Assembly: GCF_004137085.1 (NCBI RefSeq)
Contig: NZ_QYBC01000004.1
Span: 218,185-282,184 of the forward strand
Reading direction: 5' to 3'
Source of the DNA: Lichenibacterium ramalinae
GTDB lineage: Bacteria > Pseudomonadota > Alphaproteobacteria > Rhizobiales > Beijerinckiaceae
DNA length: 64,000 nucleotides
Shown one piece after another: positions 11,007 through 20,562 of this stretch; position 1 is the first letter of the stretch; the number at the start of each line of letters is the position of its first letter. The position numbers were made by a program, and so were the translations under genes. The notes below the pieces were generated by a model that saw only the letters and a program-made list of their open reading frames with translations, ran no database searches and was not told the DNA's origin.

Positions 11007-11990
11007 ATGGCCATCACCACCTTTCCGAACAGTGCGATCTGCTACATCCTGGACGACATCCCGGGGGAAGGCGAGTTCCAGGGGACGGGCGTCATCATCG
11101 GTCCCCATACCATCCTGACGGCCGCCCACCTGCTCTACGATGCCGACACCGACACCACCGCCGACCAGGTCAGCGTATATCCGGGCTTCACCCCCGAGGC
11201 CGGGACCCTGAACCCGGCGGGCGCCCTGCCGGGCCTGCAGTCGATCCACACCATCAAGGTGAACGACAGCGGCGACGTCATCTCGGCCGCCGCCACGCAA
11301 TCCGACTTCGCCGTGATCGATACGTCCACGGACCTGTCGGGCTTCGGCAAGTTCGCGCTCGACGCCAACTTCACGCAGGGCGAGGTCGTGGTCACGGGCT
11401 ATCCCGCATCCAGCGGCGGCTACCAGGACGGCACCGGCGGGATCGTGTCGCAGGACCGCGGCTATTCCGACATCGGCACGGCGGGGCTCGACCTGTCGCC
11501 CGGCTACAGCGGCGCACCGGTGCGCGACGCCCTGTATCGCGATGGCCAAGTCATCCCGGCGGTCGCCGGGACGGTGTCGACCAACCTCGACGCCATGAAG
11601 CTGACACCCGCCAAGGTCCGCCTCATCCGCCACTGGATCGCGGCAGACCGGGACCTCTACCGGGGCGGGTCCTACGCACCCCACGGCCTCGTGCCGCAGA
11701 TCCCCGGCACGGCTTCGGGGCAGGCCGAGGCCGCCGCGGTGGGCCAACGCTCGGGCCTCGCCGCGGCGGTGGCGGCGGGCTTCACCTACCAACCCGCCGC
11801 CACGGCGGCGGCCGAACCGCAGGCCGCGATCGTCGCCGGTCCCGTCGCCGACCTCGCCGCCGCCCTGCTCGATCCCGGCCCGGGCGCGGCCGCCGTGGCA
11901 TTCACGGCCGCCGCCGACGTGCCGGTCCTGACCGCCGCCGCCCCCGTCCAGGTGTTCCACCCGAACCAAGGCTTCGGCACCGACGGCTGA
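11007..11990 (+). CDS. Trypsin-like serine protease with Ala-rich tail
   Basis: 327-aa protein. The first 200 residues form an S1-type peptidase domain: His41 in LTAAH, Asp100 in QSDFAVI and Ser168 in SPGYSGAP give a complete triad. The oxyanion segment is GYSGAP rather than GDSGGP or GNSGSP, as in V8/glutamyl-endopeptidase-like proteases. From about residue 230 the protein is an Ala/Pro-rich low-complexity tail. No signal peptide or membrane segment is visible at the N-terminus (MAITTFPNSAICYILDD), so export, if any, would need a non-classical route or the C-terminal tail. The substrate is unknown. Confidence 0.8.
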   Translation: MAITTFPNSAICYILDDIPGEGEFQGTGVIIGPHTILTAAHLLYDADTDTTADQVSVYPGFTPEAGTLNPAGALPGLQSIHTIKVNDSGDVISAAATQSDFAVIDTSTDLSGFGKFALDANFTQGEVVVTGYPASSGGYQDGTGGIVSQDRGYSDIGTAGLDLSPGYSGAPVRDALYRDGQVIPAVAGTVSTNLDAMKLTPAKVRLIRHWIAADRDLYRGGSYAPHGLVPQIPGTASGQAEAAAVGQRSGLAAAVAAGFTYQPAATAAAEPQAAIVAGPVADLAAALLDPGPGAAAVAFTAAADVPVLTAAAPVQVFHPNQGFGTDG

Positions 11991-12008
11991 ACCGCCGCCC
12001 GGCCCGCG

Positions 12009-14777
12009 TCAGCCTTCCCGCACCAGGACGGCGGCCGGCAGCACGGCGAAGAGGGAGCGCGCCGCCACGACGCCACCGTCGAAGCGCGCCCCGGTCAGCG
12101 CCTCGCGCCAGCGACCCTCCGGCAGCATCAGGGCCGTGTCGGCGGCGAAGCCCGCCTCTTCGCGCCGGCCGGGGAAGCGGGCCACCGCCACCACGATGTC
12201 GTCCCCGTCGACCCGGCGCCGGAAGGCGCAGAGGCTGTCGGCCTCTGGGCCCGAGCCCGGCAGCGGTTCGTAGTCGCCGTCGGCGAACAGCGCGGCGTGG
12301 TCGCGGCGCAGGTCGAGCAGCACGGCGGTGGTCGCCAGCTTAACGCGGCCGTCCTGCCAGGAGGCCGCATAGGTCGCCAAGGTGCCGGCGCGGTCGCCTT
12401 CGAGGTCGGCCAGGACGGTGTCGAGGGCGGCCGCCCGCGCCTCGAAGTCCACCGGGCGCCGGTTGTCCGGGTCGACCATGGAGAAGTCCCAAAGCTCGCA
12501 GCCCTGGTAGATGTCGGGCACACCCGGGATCGTCAGCTTCAACACGGTCTGCACGATGCTGTTCTGGGCGCCGAGCCGCGCCATGCGACCGATGAAGGGC
12601 AGGGCGGCCGCCCAGAAGGCATCGGCCTTCTCGCCCGTCAGCATGCGGTCCACGAAGGCCAGGGTGGCGCCCTCGTAGGTGGTGTTGGGGTCGGCCCAGG
12701 TCGAATGGACCTTGGCTTCGCGCATCGCCTTGGTCATGGCGCCCTTCAGCCGCTCGGCATAGGTGGCGAGGGCCTCGGGGTCGCGCGGCTCTGACAGGAG
12801 TTCGACCGGGCAGGTGCCGACGACGAGCTGCAGCAGCGCGTATTCGTCGTTCCGGTCCGGCTGGCGGTCGGGGTCCGCCTCGGCCGGCGCGGGGCTGAGG
12901 ATGTGGCCCCAGCGGTTCACGGCCTCGGCCCAGGCGTCCGGGAACTCCGACAGGGCGGCGAGGCGCGCGCGCGTGTCCTCGCCCCGCTTCGTGTCGTGGG
13001 TGGAGGTCGTCAGCATGGAATGGGGCCAGTGGCGCGCCCGTTCGACGTTGGCGTCGTGGAAGGCCTGCAGCGGTCGGCCGAAGGCCGTGGGATGGCCGCC
13101 GACCTCGTTCAGCGCGATGAAGCGGTTGAAGCGGTAGAAGGCCGTGTCCTCGAGCCCCTTGGCAGTGACCGGGCCGGTATATTGTTGGAACCGCATGGCG
13201 GCGTGCAGCACGGCGTTGCGGCTGAGCCCGCTCTTCGGCCCGGCCACGAGGTCGCCGCTCAGGAGATCGTAGAGGAAGGTGAAGACGCTGCCGTCGATGG
13301 CGGTCTCGGTGCGCCGCGCGGCCGCGATGGCGGTCTCGAGCGAGCGCCGGTCTTCCTCTGTCGGGACGCCGTCGAAGTCGATGTAGGTGCGATAGATCGG
13401 GAAGTTCGCCACCACCTCGCGCAGGGCGCGGCGCAGCAGGTTGCGGGTGAAGTCGGAGGTGCGCGGGTTGCGGCGCGCGATGCGGGTGATCTCGCGGGCG
13501 AGGCTGTTCAGCTCGCTCGACATCTCGTTGTCCATGATGCGCTTCTTGCTGGCGCGCAGGATCTTGGAGAAGATTTCGAGGTCGCCGGCGAAGTCGCCGT
13601 AGATGCGCGAGAAGCTGGCTTCCGCCGAAGGGTCTACCATCACGGCGAGGAGCTGGTTCGTCACCTCGTAGCCGGTGGTGCCGTCGACCGGCCAGTCGGC
13701 ACGCAGCGGCTCGTGGGGGCCGAGGATCTTCTCGACCACGAGGTAGGGCGAGCGCCCTTCCCGGTTCGGCGCGCGGGCGCGCAGCCGCTCTAGGTAGCCC
13801 TTGGGGTCGAGCAGCCCGTCGATGTGGTCGATGCGCAGCCCGTCGATGGTGCCGTCGCGCAGCATGGTGGCGACGAGGCGATGGGCGTGGTCGAACACCG
13901 CCGGGAGCTCCATGCGGAGGCCGGCGAGGTCGTTGATGTTGAAGAAGCGCCGGTAGTTGATGTCGTCGGCGGCGGTGCGGAACTGGGCGGCCCGCCAGGA
14001 CTGCTTGGCGATCAGCGCGTCGAGCCTCGACCAGCTCTTGGCATCGCCCGGCGTCCCGTTGAACCGGGCGACCGCAGCCGCGATGGCGTCCCCGATGGCG
14101 GGGCGCTCCCGCACGGCGTTGACGAGGTCGGCCTTGAGGCTTTCGGCGCGGCGCAGCACCTGCGGGCGCCAGGCCGGCAGGCCGGAGAAGCCGTCGCCGA
14201 TATGGTCCAGCGTCTCGTCGTCGTCGCCCAGGATCTGCCCATAGTGCAGCGGGCAGATCGGCAGCGTGTGGGTGTCGTAGGCCCAGACCGCGAAGGACCC
14301 GGTGGCGGCATCGAACTTGAGCGCCAGCTTGCCCTCGACGATCTCGACGCCGTATTGCCCGCCGAGGATCGGCACCAGCAGCTTGTCGTGCAGGTAGAGC
14401 TGGTCCGAGTCCCAGTCGATGTCGAACCAGCCCGCATAGGCCGAATCCTGACCCCATTCCAGGACGTCGAGCCAGAATGGGTTGTCGGCGCCGCCGACGC
14501 CCATGTGGTTGGGGACGAAGTCGAGGATCTGTTTCAGATCGGCCGCCTTCAACGCCGCCGACATGCGGGCGAAGCCCGTGGGGCCGCCGAGCTCGGGGTT
14601 GAAGACGTTGTGGTCCGTGATGTCGTAGCCGTGGGTGGAGCCGGGCCGCGCCTTCAGGTAGGGCGATGCGTAGAGGTGGCTGACGCCGAGCTTGGCGAGG
14701 TAGGGGGCGAGGCCGGCGGCGGCGTCGAAGCCGAAGTCGGGGGTGAACTGCAGGCGGTAGGTGGCGCGGGGCGTCAC
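12009..14777 (-). CDS. treY: Maltooligosyl trehalose synthase
   Basis: 922-aa GH13 enzyme that isomerises the reducing-end glucose of maltooligosaccharides to a trehalose linkage. Near the N-terminus TYRLQFTPDFGF and VSHLYASPYLKARPGS are characteristic; catalytic regions include GLRIDHIDGL (nucleophile Asp) and VEKILGPHE (acid Glu), and TSTHDTKRGED marks the third conserved region. The start codon is GTG (reverse complement of 14775-14777). It is the last gene of glgX-treZ-treY, 55 bases after treZ. Trehalose made this way protects against osmotic and desiccation stress. Confidence 0.96.
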   Translation of the reverse strand: MTPRATYRLQFTPDFGFDAAAGLAPYLAKLGVSHLYASPYLKARPGSTHGYDITDHNVFNPELGGPTGFARMSAALKAADLKQILDFVPNHMGVGGADNPFWLDVLEWGQDSAYAGWFDIDWDSDQLYLHDKLLVPILGGQYGVEIVEGKLALKFDAATGSFAVWAYDTHTLPICPLHYGQILGDDDETLDHIGDGFSGLPAWRPQVLRRAESLKADLVNAVRERPAIGDAIAAAVARFNGTPGDAKSWSRLDALIAKQSWRAAQFRTAADDINYRRFFNINDLAGLRMELPAVFDHAHRLVATMLRDGTIDGLRIDHIDGLLDPKGYLERLRARAPNREGRSPYLVVEKILGPHEPLRADWPVDGTTGYEVTNQLLAVMVDPSAEASFSRIYGDFAGDLEIFSKILRASKKRIMDNEMSSELNSLAREITRIARRNPRTSDFTRNLLRRALREVVANFPIYRTYIDFDGVPTEEDRRSLETAIAAARRTETAIDGSVFTFLYDLLSGDLVAGPKSGLSRNAVLHAAMRFQQYTGPVTAKGLEDTAFYRFNRFIALNEVGGHPTAFGRPLQAFHDANVERARHWPHSMLTTSTHDTKRGEDTRARLAALSEFPDAWAEAVNRWGHILSPAPAEADPDRQPDRNDEYALLQLVVGTCPVELLSEPRDPEALATYAERLKGAMTKAMREAKVHSTWADPNTTYEGATLAFVDRMLTGEKADAFWAAALPFIGRMARLGAQNSIVQTVLKLTIPGVPDIYQGCELWDFSMVDPDNRRPVDFEARAAALDTVLADLEGDRAGTLATYAASWQDGRVKLATTAVLLDLRRDHAALFADGDYEPLPGSGPEADSLCAFRRRVDGDDIVVAVARFPGRREEAGFAADTALMLPEGRWREALTGARFDGGVVAARSLFAVLPAAVLVREG

Positions 14778-14832
14778 GGGCGGTATCCTCGATGGCGGGG
14801 CGAAGGGGAAAGGCGCGAACCGCTGCGGCGGT

Positions 14833-16650
14833 TCATCCGTCGCTGTGGATGGTCCAACGCACCGCCCAGGGGCCGAGCCGATCGCCTTCGGCCTCGCCCT
14901 CGCGCCAGATCTCCTGGCCGGCCGCGGGCCTGAACCCGTCCTGCGGCTCGGCCTTGAGGTTCGCGTCGAGGCGCAGCACGTCGCGGCCGCCCGCCGCCCA
15001 GGTCACCGTCACGGCCTGGCGGCCCAGGATCTCGTGGCGGCCGGCATAGGGCCCCATGGCGGCCACGAGCGGGGCGATGCATTCCCGCCGCAGCGCCAGG
15101 AGCCGCCGCGTCCGCTCGAGGGCCGCGGCGGAGCCGGGCTCGTCGAGCGCGTCCCAGTCCAGCACGGCGGAAGCGAAGGTCGACTCGGCCGTGGGGTCGG
15201 GGATGCGGTCGCGCGCTGCCTCGTCCCGGAACGCCGGGAAGTGGCGGAACTCTTCGCGCCGCCCGTTGCGGATGGCGTCGGCGAGGTCGCCGGAAAAGTC
15301 GCAGAAGAACGGGAAGGGAGAAGTCGCCTGCCATTCCTCGCCCATGAACAGCATGGGGACCTGCGGCAGCAGCAGCTGCACGGCCGAGACGGCCGCCACG
15401 GCGGGCGCGGGCGAGAAGGCGTTCAGCCGGTCGCCGAAGGCGCGGTTGCCGATCTGGTCGTGGTTCTGCACGAAGCTCACGAAGGCTGTGGGGGGCAGCT
15501 CGCCCGAGGGCTCGCCGCGCGGGCTGCCGCGGAACGGCATGACTTCGCCCTGGAAGGCGAAACCCTGGGCCAGGGCGCGGCCGAGCTTGTCGGTGTCGCC
15601 CGCATAGTCGGCGTAATAGGAATCGGCCTCGCCCGAGGCCGCCACGTGCAGCACGTGGTGGACGTCGTCGTTCCATTGCGCCGTGTAGCGCTCGGCCCGA
15701 CCGCCGTCGGAGCGCAGGAGGCGGCTCGCGGCATTCTCCTCGTTCTCGAGGACGAGGTGGAGCGGCCGGTTCAGCGTGGCATGGCGGGCCCGCACGGCGA
15801 GTTCGTGGAGGAGGTGGGGGGTGGTCTCGTCGATGATGGCGTGGACGGCGTCGAGGCGCAGTCCGTCGAGGTGGAACTCCTCGATCCAGTAGAGGGCGTT
15901 GTGGATGGCGAAGTCGCGCACCGGCGCGCTGTGGGCGCCGTCGTAGTTCACCGCCGCGCCCCAGGGCGTGTGGTGCCGCTCCGTGAAGAAGCCCGGGGCA
16001 TAGAGCGACAGGTAGTTCCCGTCGGGCCCGAAGTGGTTGTAGACGACGTCGAGGATGACCGAGATGCCGCGCGCATGGGCGGACTCGACGAAGGCCTTCA
16101 GGTCTTCGGGCCGGCCGTAGCTGGAGTCCGGCGCATAGGGCAGCACGCCGTCGTAGCCCCAGTTGCGGCGACCCGGGAAGTCGCCGACCGGCATGATCTC
16201 GACGGCGGTGACGCCGAGCGCGGCGAGATGGTCGAGCCGGTCGATGGCGCCACGGAAGGTGCCGGCCGGGGTGAAGCTGCCGATGTGGAGTTCGTAGAGC
16301 ACGGTCTCGTGCCAGGGCCGCCCCGTCCAGGCCTCGTCGTGCCAAAGGTAGTCGGTCGGGTCGATCACCTCGCTCGGGCCATGCACGTCCTGGGGCTGGA
16401 AGCGCGACGCGGGGTCGGGCACCAGCATCCCGTCCGGCAGGCGGAAGCGGTACAGCGTGCCGGGCTCGGCATCGCGCACCACGCGCTCGTGCCAGCCCTG
16501 GCCGATGTCCTCCATCGGCAGGGGCTCGCGGCCCTCGATGGCGAGGTCGATACGCGGATGGGCCGGCGCCCACAGGCGGAAGCGCGTGCCGATATGCGCC
16601 GCCCATTGGGCGCCGTGCGGCATGGCGTGAGCACGAAAGGATTCGGTCAA
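14833..16650 (-). CDS. treZ: Maltooligosyl trehalose trehalohydrolase
   Basis: 605-aa GH13 enzyme that releases trehalose from maltooligosyl trehalose. An N-terminal CBM48-like domain (RFRLWAPAHPRIDLAIEG) is followed by the barrel with GLRLDAVHAI (nucleophile), LVLENEEN (acid/base) and FVQNHDQIGN. The chosen start is TTG at 16650 because AGGGGGA lies about eight bases upstream on the minus strand; an ATG nine codons further in, at 16623, has no ribosome binding site. It is preceded by a 189-base gap containing a strong hairpin. Confidence 0.95.
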   Translation of the reverse strand: MTESFRAHAMPHGAQWAAHIGTRFRLWAPAHPRIDLAIEGREPLPMEDIGQGWHERVVRDAEPGTLYRFRLPDGMLVPDPASRFQPQDVHGPSEVIDPTDYLWHDEAWTGRPWHETVLYELHIGSFTPAGTFRGAIDRLDHLAALGVTAVEIMPVGDFPGRRNWGYDGVLPYAPDSSYGRPEDLKAFVESAHARGISVILDVVYNHFGPDGNYLSLYAPGFFTERHHTPWGAAVNYDGAHSAPVRDFAIHNALYWIEEFHLDGLRLDAVHAIIDETTPHLLHELAVRARHATLNRPLHLVLENEENAASRLLRSDGGRAERYTAQWNDDVHHVLHVAASGEADSYYADYAGDTDKLGRALAQGFAFQGEVMPFRGSPRGEPSGELPPTAFVSFVQNHDQIGNRAFGDRLNAFSPAPAVAAVSAVQLLLPQVPMLFMGEEWQATSPFPFFCDFSGDLADAIRNGRREEFRHFPAFRDEAARDRIPDPTAESTFASAVLDWDALDEPGSAAALERTRRLLALRRECIAPLVAAMGPYAGRHEILGRQAVTVTWAAGGRDVLRLDANLKAEPQDGFRPAAGQEIWREGEAEGDRLGPWAVRWTIHSDG

Positions 16651-16755
16651 GGGTCGTCCCCCTGGGAGGTGGCGCCGAGCCGGCAGGAAGGCTGGGCTCG
16701 GCTGCTGGGATGGCGGCGCGTCATCGCGCTCGCATCAATTCATGACATCCATAGC

Positions 16756-16787
16756 AGGGTCGCGGTCCCTTGCGGGACCGCGACCCT
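16756..16787 (-). terminator. Perfect 14-bp hairpin between glgX and treZ
   Basis: AGGGTCGCGGTCCC, a four-base loop TTGC, then the exact reverse complement. It is very stable but is not followed by a T-run on either strand. Placed after glgX and before treZ, it may attenuate transcription into treZ-treY or protect the 3' end of the glgX message. The symmetry also allows a protein-binding site. Confidence 0.6.
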
Positions 16788-16839
16788 CGGTCTCAGGCCG
16801 GGCCGGAAGCCCGTATGTCACCGCTGGCGCGCGCCAGCG

Positions 16840-19014
16840 TCACTCCTTGTCCTGGTCGGGGGCGTTGCTGTCCGGGACCGGGGGTGGGGCATTGGTGTTG
16901 AGCCGCAGCAGCACGAGGCCGCGCGACGGCACCGGGCAGGTCTCGCCGATGGGGAATTCCTGCTCGGGCTTGCCGCCGTCGTTGGTGTCGATCAGCCGCG
17001 TCCAGCTCTTGCCGTCGAGGCATTCCGGCACCGTGAAGGCGATGGCGTCCCGGCCGGCGTTGACCACGATCATGAGCGTCGAATGGTCGCCGTCCTGCGG
17101 AACGGAATTCACCTGGGCCCGCCCGTCCATCAGCATGCCGACGCAGTGGAGCGCCGAGTCCGTCCAGTCGCCGAACTCGCATTCCTTCCCGTCCGACCGC
17201 ACCCAGGTCACGTCCTTGACGCCGTGCACCTCATCGAACCGGCCCGTGTAGAAACGGTTGCGCCGCAGCACCGGATATTGGTGGCGCATGGCACCGAGCT
17301 TGCGGGTGAAGTCCAGCAGGCTTCGCCCGTCGTCCGTGAGGTTCCAGTCGACCCAGCCGATCTCGCTGTCCTGGCAATAGGCGTTGTTGTTGCCGCCCTG
17401 CGTGCGACCGAACTCGTCGCCCGCCACGATCATCGGCGTGCCCTGGGCGAGCAGCAGCGTCGACATCAGGTTGCGCATCTGCTTGTTGCGCAGCCTGATG
17501 ATCTCGGGATCGTCGGTCTCGCCCTCGGCGCCGCAGTTCCAGGAGCGGTTGTCGGAATTGCCGTCCTGGTTGTTCTCGCCGTTCGCGTCATTGTGCTTCT
17601 CGTTGTAGGACACGAGGTCCTTCAAGGTGAAGCCGTCATGGGCGGTGACGAGGTTGACGCAGGACCAGGGGCGACGGCCCTCGTGGTTGAACGTGTCCTC
17701 CGAGGCGCACAGCCGCGACGTGATGGTCTGCACGGAAGACGCGCCGCGCCAGAAGTCGCGCACGTCGTCGCGGAACTTGTCGTTCCATTCGGCCCAGCCC
17801 GGGGGGAAATTGCCCACCTGGTAGCCGCCCGGACCGATGTCCCAGGGCTCGGCGATCATCTTCACGCCGGCCAGCACGGGGTCGAAGAGGCAGGTCTGCA
17901 GGAAGGCGGAATGACGGTCGAAGCCCTGCGGTCCGCGCGCCAGCGTGCAGGCGAGGTCGAAGCGGAAGCCGTCGACGTTCATCTCCTGCACCCAGTAGCG
18001 CAGGCTGTCCAAGACCATCTGCATCACCCGCGGGTGGTGCAGGTTAAAGGTGTTGCCGGTTCCGGTATCGTTGATGTAGTAGCGCTTCTGGTCCGGGATC
18101 AACTGGTAGTAGGACGCGTTGTCGATACCCTTGAAGGACATCGTGGCGCCCTTCTCGTTACCTTCAGCGGTATGGTTGTACACCACATCGAGGATGACTT
18201 CGAGGCCCGCCTCGTGGAAGCGGGTCACCATGTCCTTGAACTCCTGGATGGCGTTCAGCGGGTCGGCTGCATAGAGCGGGTGCGGGGCGAAGAAGCCGAT
18301 CGAATTGTAGCCCCAGTAGTTCGACAGGCCGCGATTGATCAGGAAGTCGTCGTTGATATAGGTGTGGATCGGCATCAGCTCGACGGCGGTCACGCCGAGG
18401 CTCTTGATGTGCTTGATCACCTCGGGCGTGGCGAGGCCCGCGTAGGTGCCGCGCAGGTTTTCGGGAACGGCGGGATGCCGCTTCGTCAAACCGCGCACAT
18501 GGGCCTCGTAGACGAGGCTGTTCGACCACTGGTGCCTGGGCCGCCTGCCCTCGGGCAGGTGCGGCTGGTGCATGTCGGCGACGACGCACTTCGGCATGAA
18601 GGGCGCGGAATCCCGTTCGTCGAACGTCAGGTCGTCGCCGCTCTCCATCGTGTAGCCGAAGAGCGCGGGGTTCCACTGCAGGTCCCCGACATGCGTGCGG
18701 GCATAGGGGTCGAGCAGCAGCTTGTTGGGGTTGAACCGATGGCCGTTCTGCGGGTCGTAAGGACCGTGGACGCGGAAGCCGTAGAGCTGGCCGGGCTTCA
18801 GCTCGGGAAAGTAGCCGTGGAACACCTGATCGGTGTATTCCGGCAGCTCGATCCGGTCGGTCTCCTTCTGGCCGGAAGAATCGAAAAGGCAGAGTTCCAC
18901 CTTGGTGGCGTTGGCGGAGAACAGGGTGAGGTTGGTGCCCCGGCCGTCCCACAGGGCCCCGCGCGGATGCGGAGAGCCTTCGAGCGTCTGCCGCTGCCGT
19001 ACCGTCTGGTTCAT
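16840..19014 (-). CDS. glgX: Glycogen debranching enzyme GlgX/TreX
   Basis: 724-aa isoamylase-type GH13 enzyme that cuts alpha-1,6 branches of glycogen to give linear maltooligosaccharides for TreY/TreZ. An N-terminal CBM48 domain (GTNLTLFSANATKVELCLFD) precedes the catalytic barrel with GFRFDLACTL, MIAEPWD and VTAHDGFTL. Length is normal for GlgX. As first gene of the trehalose group it supplies the substrate; in archaeal and actinobacterial operons the same gene is called treX. Confidence 0.95.
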   Translation of the reverse strand: MNQTVRQRQTLEGSPHPRGALWDGRGTNLTLFSANATKVELCLFDSSGQKETDRIELPEYTDQVFHGYFPELKPGQLYGFRVHGPYDPQNGHRFNPNKLLLDPYARTHVGDLQWNPALFGYTMESGDDLTFDERDSAPFMPKCVVADMHQPHLPEGRRPRHQWSNSLVYEAHVRGLTKRHPAVPENLRGTYAGLATPEVIKHIKSLGVTAVELMPIHTYINDDFLINRGLSNYWGYNSIGFFAPHPLYAADPLNAIQEFKDMVTRFHEAGLEVILDVVYNHTAEGNEKGATMSFKGIDNASYYQLIPDQKRYYINDTGTGNTFNLHHPRVMQMVLDSLRYWVQEMNVDGFRFDLACTLARGPQGFDRHSAFLQTCLFDPVLAGVKMIAEPWDIGPGGYQVGNFPPGWAEWNDKFRDDVRDFWRGASSVQTITSRLCASEDTFNHEGRRPWSCVNLVTAHDGFTLKDLVSYNEKHNDANGENNQDGNSDNRSWNCGAEGETDDPEIIRLRNKQMRNLMSTLLLAQGTPMIVAGDEFGRTQGGNNNAYCQDSEIGWVDWNLTDDGRSLLDFTRKLGAMRHQYPVLRRNRFYTGRFDEVHGVKDVTWVRSDGKECEFGDWTDSALHCVGMLMDGRAQVNSVPQDGDHSTLMIVVNAGRDAIAFTVPECLDGKSWTRLIDTNDGGKPEQEFPIGETCPVPSRGLVLLRLNTNAPPPVPDSNAPDQDKE

Positions 19015-19230
19015 GTCGTATCCTTGATGTCGCCGAGCCGCCCGCCATGGCTCAGCTTCAGCCGTCTGGTCGCCATAGAACGGTCGAAATCGGATTTGGT
19101 GCCATGCCGCATCGCCGCAAGCGGTCTGCGGGACGGAATGGTTGACGGCGCGCCGCAGCGCCGGGTTCCATGCCGGATGCCGCGCCGAATCGTCGTGTCT
19201 TGCCGGGCGGACGACCCGCAGCCCCGGGCG

Positions 19231-19971
19231 TCAGGGCCGCTTTTCCGGCCAGGGGCACAGGTCCGAAACCGGGCAGGTGGGGCAGAGCGGCTTTCGGGCG
19301 AGGCAGGTGTAGCGCCCGTGCAGGATCATCCAATGGTGGGCGTCGCGCATGAACTCGGCCGGGATGGCCCGTTCGAGGCCGAGTTCGACGGCGAGTGGCG
19401 TCGCGCCCGGCGCGATGGCGAGCCGGTTCGACACCCGGAACACGTGGGTGTCGACGGCGATGACGGGGTCGCCCCAGATCGTGTTGAGCACCACGTTGGC
19501 GGTCTTGCGGCCGACGCCGGGCAGGGTTTCGAGCGCCGCCCGCTCGCGCGGGACCGCGCCGCCGTGTCGCTCCACCAGCAGCGCACAGAGCGCCATGACG
19601 TTCTTGGCCTTGGCGTTGTAGAGCCCGATCGTCTTGACGAAGTCGCGCAGGCGGTCCTCGCCGAGCGCCAGGATTGCCTGCGGCGTGTCGGCGACGGCGA
19701 AGAGCGGGCCCGTGGCCTTGTTGACGCTGACGTCGGTGGCCTGGGCCGACAGCACCACCGCCACCAGCAGGGTGAAAGGGTCGCGGTAGACGAGTTCCGT
19801 CTTCGGGGCAGGCTCGGCGTCGCGCAGCCGGGAAAAGACCGCCCGGATGCGGCCGGCCTCGTGCTCCGGCGCGGCGTCGAGCCGCCCCTCGGCGACGGGA
19901 TGCGTGCTGCCCGGCGCGCCGAGATCGGCGACGGGGGGAGCCGGCGGGATGGGCGTCTTTTTCCGGGCCAT
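19231..19971 (-). CDS. nth: Endonuclease III (DNA glycosylase/AP lyase)
   Basis: 246-aa base-excision repair enzyme for oxidised pyrimidines. The helix-hairpin-helix LPGVGRKTANVV carries the catalytic Lys156, and the catalytic Asp174 follows in VDTHVFR. The C-terminal 4Fe-4S loop has Cys223, Cys230, Cys233 and Cys239 with the typical Cx6Cx2Cx5C spacing. The ATG at 19971 (MARKKT) was chosen since further extension would run into the divergent gene; a 30-40 residue N-terminal extension is common in alphaproteobacteria. Confidence 0.96.
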   Translation of the reverse strand: MARKKTPIPPAPPVADLGAPGSTHPVAEGRLDAAPEHEAGRIRAVFSRLRDAEPAPKTELVYRDPFTLLVAVVLSAQATDVSVNKATGPLFAVADTPQAILALGEDRLRDFVKTIGLYNAKAKNVMALCALLVERHGGAVPRERAALETLPGVGRKTANVVLNTIWGDPVIAVDTHVFRVSNRLAIAPGATPLAVELGLERAIPAEFMRDAHHWMILHGRYTCLARKPLCPTCPVSDLCPWPEKRP

Positions 19972-20026
19972 GCGGGTCCTATATGGCGAGGCAGCGTCGT
20001 CGCTGGGTAGCATGGGAGGTCGCATC

Positions 20027-20524
20027 ATGTCCGAGGCCGATCCCGTGGACCCCGTCCTCTTCGCGACGCGGCTGCATCCCCACCGGTCCCTCACGCAGCG
20101 GCAGTTCCGCTGGCTGCTGACGGGCGTCGCCGCCGTGTCGACCGTGGCGACCCTGCCGTTCGTCCTCATGGGCGCCTGGCCGGTGGCGGGCTTCATGGGG
20201 CTCGACGTCCTCGCCGTCTACGTCGCCTTCAAGGCGAGCTTCCGCTCGGCCCGCGCCTACGAGGACGTGGAGGTGACCAGCATCCAGCTGACGCTGGCCA
20301 AGGTGAACCCGCGGGGGCTCAGGGCCGAATGGCGGTTCAACCCATCCTGGGTCCGCCTCGAGCGGCAGCAGCACGAGGAATTCGGCACGCAGCGCCTGGA
20401 CCTCGTCGCCCGGGCGGACCGGATCGAGGTCGCGTCTTTCCTGGGTCCGGACGCCAAGGGGCGCTTCGCCGACGATCTCGGCCGGGCCCTGGCGGAAGCG
20501 CGGCGCGGATACCGTTACAATTGA
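20027..20524 (+). CDS. DUF2244 membrane protein
   Basis: 165-aa protein of the DUF2244 family. Two membrane helices at about residues 29-72 are separated by a short polar turn; the C-terminal part is soluble and rich in beta structure (AEWRFNPSWVRLER, VASFLGPDAKGRFADDL). The family is widespread in alphaproteobacteria and has no known function. GGGAGG at 20014-20019 supports the ATG at 20027. It is divergent from nth with a 55-base gap. Confidence 0.88.
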   Translation: MSEADPVDPVLFATRLHPHRSLTQRQFRWLLTGVAAVSTVATLPFVLMGAWPVAGFMGLDVLAVYVAFKASFRSARAYEDVEVTSIQLTLAKVNPRGLRAEWRFNPSWVRLERQQHEEFGTQRLDLVARADRIEVASFLGPDAKGRFADDLGRALAEARRGYRYN

Positions 20525-20562
20525 CGGGTCGACACGCCTCCGGCGGTCGCGGGGAGACCGAC

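Noticed and set aside
14761..20010. A 1749-codon plus-strand open frame through the trehalose genes and nth
   Set aside because: It is antisense shadow: treY, treZ, glgX and nth on the minus strand carry all catalytic motifs.
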